A DNA stretch of 6,581 nt from UMGS172 sp045546555 (lineage in GTDB: Bacteria > Bacillota > Clostridia > Oscillospirales > Acutalibacteraceae). Below the pieces are notes generated by a model that had not been told where the DNA came from, searched no databases, and saw only the letters and a program-made list of their open reading frames with translations. Position numbers and translations under genes: made by a program. Location: contig JAZQCY010000113.1 of NCBI GenBank assembly GCA_045546555.1, positions 1 through 6,581 of the forward strand, written 5' to 3'. Positions 5,449-6,581 of this stretch are shown here, piece after piece. Position 1 is the stretch's first letter; the number at the start of each line of letters is the position of its first letter.

Positions 5449-5976
5449 ATGGCATATTTTTTGTTTAAACGATGGAAAGAAAGGCTTTTTTCGCTGAATA
5501 GAACCGAGGTCAATTTTAAAACAGCTAAAGTGTCTATTGAAATGGTTCCGGTTACTTACGAAAGTATTAACCTTGTTAAAGAGTTAAGAGGGCCTGAGTT
5601 TGTAGAACAGTTTAAATATCAGTTAACTTTAGGCGATTTCGGGTACTACGCTTATTACAACGGTAAGCCTGTGGGTTACGGTTGGGTCAAGCATCAAGGT
5701 TCTGATGATTTTTTCTTTGAAATTTCTGACGGATGCTGTTATCTATGCAGATTTTTTGTTCACGAATCAATGCGCGGCCTTGGGATTTATCCCGAACTTA
5801 TTAGTTCGCTAATTGAAAAGGAACAGGATACTCTCACTTTTTTTATAGCAGTTGAGAGAGGAAATATTGCCTCCGAAAACGGACTTAAAAAGGTAGGCTT
5901 CAAATTTGTTAAGGAATTTGGATTTATAAGAGGTTTTAGAAAAACATTTAATAAGAAGTGCTTAAGAGAACTCTAA
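5449..5976 (+). CDS. GNAT-family N-acyltransferase
   Basis: A 175-residue protein with a GCN5-type acetyltransferase fold, expected to pass an acyl group from acyl-CoA (or acyl-tRNA/ACP) to an amine. After a basic N-terminal 30 residues, GDFGYYAYYNGKPVGYGWV (62-80) forms the central strands. YLCRFFVHESMRGLGIYPEL (98-117) is motif A, with R109-G-L-G112 as the pyrophosphate-binding loop. FIAVERGNIASENGLKKVGF (132-151) is motif B. The third position of the usual R-x-x-G-x-G/A motif is Y114. Its ATG follows directly on the stop of the second ATP-grasp gene. In amino-sugar loci such enzymes often N-acetylate the sugar made by the aminotransferase, as PglD does in function, though PglD is not a GNAT. 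Acylation of an amino acid added by the ATP-grasp ligases is equally possible. The gap to the next gene (37 nt) is the widest in the operon, with no terminator in it. Confidence 0.88.
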   Translation: MAYFLFKRWKERLFSLNRTEVNFKTAKVSIEMVPVTYESINLVKELRGPEFVEQFKYQLTLGDFGYYAYYNGKPVGYGWVKHQGSDDFFFEISDGCCYLCRFFVHESMRGLGIYPELISSLIEKEQDTLTFFIAVERGNIASENGLKKVGFKFVKEFGFIRGFRKTFNKKCLREL

Positions 5977-6001
5977 TTTTGAATCATACTGTATTTGTTG
6001 T

Positions 6002-6007
6002 GAGGTG
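6002..6007 (+). promoter_or_regulatory. Ribosome binding site of the third ATP-grasp gene
   Basis: GAGGTG ends 6 nt before ATG 6014. It supports translation of the open frame that runs off the window end. Confidence 0.7.
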
Positions 6008-6013
6008 TTTTAA

Positions 6014-6581
6014 ATGTCTCTACTATCTGTGCATATTAAAAGTTTACTGAAATGTAGTAAACTAGGCACTTATTTAAGAAGGCGTAGATGGAATAAAGGA
6101 ATAACTTCTGTAGGCGCAATTGAAGGTGTTATTCAGAAATATAATAAAGATATTTCTGTTAAAGAAAAAGAAGTTCTTATTCGTGACATTCTTGATGTGG
6201 CGCGAAAATATCGTTTTAGCGCAGAAGAATATTTTTATTACCATTTTAAAGATAAAACCGAAGATGAAAGAAAAACTTTTATATCTGATTTAAATAGAGT
6301 GGATTTTTGCGAGTCCCTTAATCTTTCTAAAAATCTTTCAATTTTTGATGATAAGCATAAAAGCGCTGAGGTTTTTGGTAAATATTATGGTAGAGATTTT
6401 TGTGGCGTTAAAAGTCTACGTGATTTTGATAAGCTCAAAAAATTTGTTAGTAATCATAACAGGTTTATGTTTAAGCCATTAACCGGCACTTGCGGTAGAG
6501 GTATATGTATACTTGATATTTCTCCGAACGATGACGATAGATTGAAGCAGCTTATTATTGATAATTGCTCGGGATCTAATG
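6014..6581 (+). CDS. Sugar-transfer-associated ATP-grasp protein (third of three, 3' truncated)
   Basis: The frame from ATG 6014 stays open through the window edge (189 complete codons), beginning MSLLSVHIKSLLKCSK. Residues 1-110 are a basic, helical region with FYYHFKD (74-80), then LSIFDDKHKSAEVFGKYYG (108-126). The ATP-grasp nucleotide-binding lysine and loop follow as FMFKPLTGTCGRGICIL (151-167): K154 and the loop G158-T-C-G-R-G163. The order 'DK ... F...F', then 'FKPL.G..G.GI', is what I know of the sugar-transfer-associated ATP-grasp group (ATPgrasp_ST), found in polysaccharide loci and unlike the two upstream ligases. The metal-binding half lies beyond the window. The gene has the lowest G+C in the window (about 31%). 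The likely role is another ATP-dependent ligation to a surface sugar. The broad family is confident, the subgroup less so. Confidence 0.82.
   Translation, partial: MSLLSVHIKSLLKCSKLGTYLRRRRWNKGITSVGAIEGVIQKYNKDISVKEKEVLIRDILDVARKYRFSAEEYFYYHFKDKTEDERKTFISDLNRVDFCESLNLSKNLSIFDDKHKSAEVFGKYYGRDFCGVKSLRDFDKLKKFVSNHNRFMFKPLTGTCGRGICILDISPNDDDRLKQLIIDNCSGSN

Overview
The window looks like the chromosome of a low-to-moderate GC Gram-positive anaerobe of the Clostridia; a gut Oscillospiraceae/Ruminococcaceae-type genome is my guess. The signs are sigma-A promoters with near-consensus boxes and TGn extended -10 elements, strong purine-rich ribosome binding sites, a TTG start, CCA-encoding tRNA genes and a ClpC/ClpA-like ATPase. 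This placement is inference; no taxonomic marker gene is present.

Layout. (1) 1-558 is the 3' end of a Clp AAA+ ATPase gene. (2) 567-868 is a compact tRNA unit: a promoter set around a perfect 10-bp inverted repeat, tRNA-Gly(TCC), a terminator-like hairpin, tRNA-Arg(TCT) and a strong intrinsic terminator. (3) 869-1152 has no gene. It carries an inverted 15-nt copy of the tRNA-Arg T-arm, imperfect direct repeats, and two tandem promoters with identical 17-bp spacing. (4) 1153 to the window end is a same-strand, tightly packed operon: DegT/StrS sugar aminotransferase, bacterial sugar transferase (monotopic phosphoglycosyl transferase), ATP-grasp ligase, second ATP-grasp ligase, GNAT acyltransferase, and the start of a third ATP-grasp of the sugar-transfer-associated type. 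Junctions between these genes are 13 nt apart, 4 nt overlapping, 3, 0 and 37 nt apart.

How the operon may work (inference). The PLP aminotransferase would make an amino-sugar nucleotide. The phosphoglycosyl transferase would load a sugar-1-phosphate onto undecaprenyl phosphate at the inner face of the membrane. The ATP-grasp enzymes would use ATP to form amide bonds, for example amino acids on the sugar amine, and the GNAT would acylate a further amine. Together this suggests an amino-acyl- or peptidyl-decorated amino-sugar surface glycan or lipid-linked glycan. No 4,6-dehydratase, further glycosyltransferase, flippase or polymerase lies inside the window, and the operon continues past its right edge. 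G+C falls from about 47% in the aminotransferase (225 of 480 bases counted by hand over 1201-1680) to about 31% in the last gene (151 of 480 over 6061-6540), so the operon is probably a mosaic accessory locus beside a tRNA gene.
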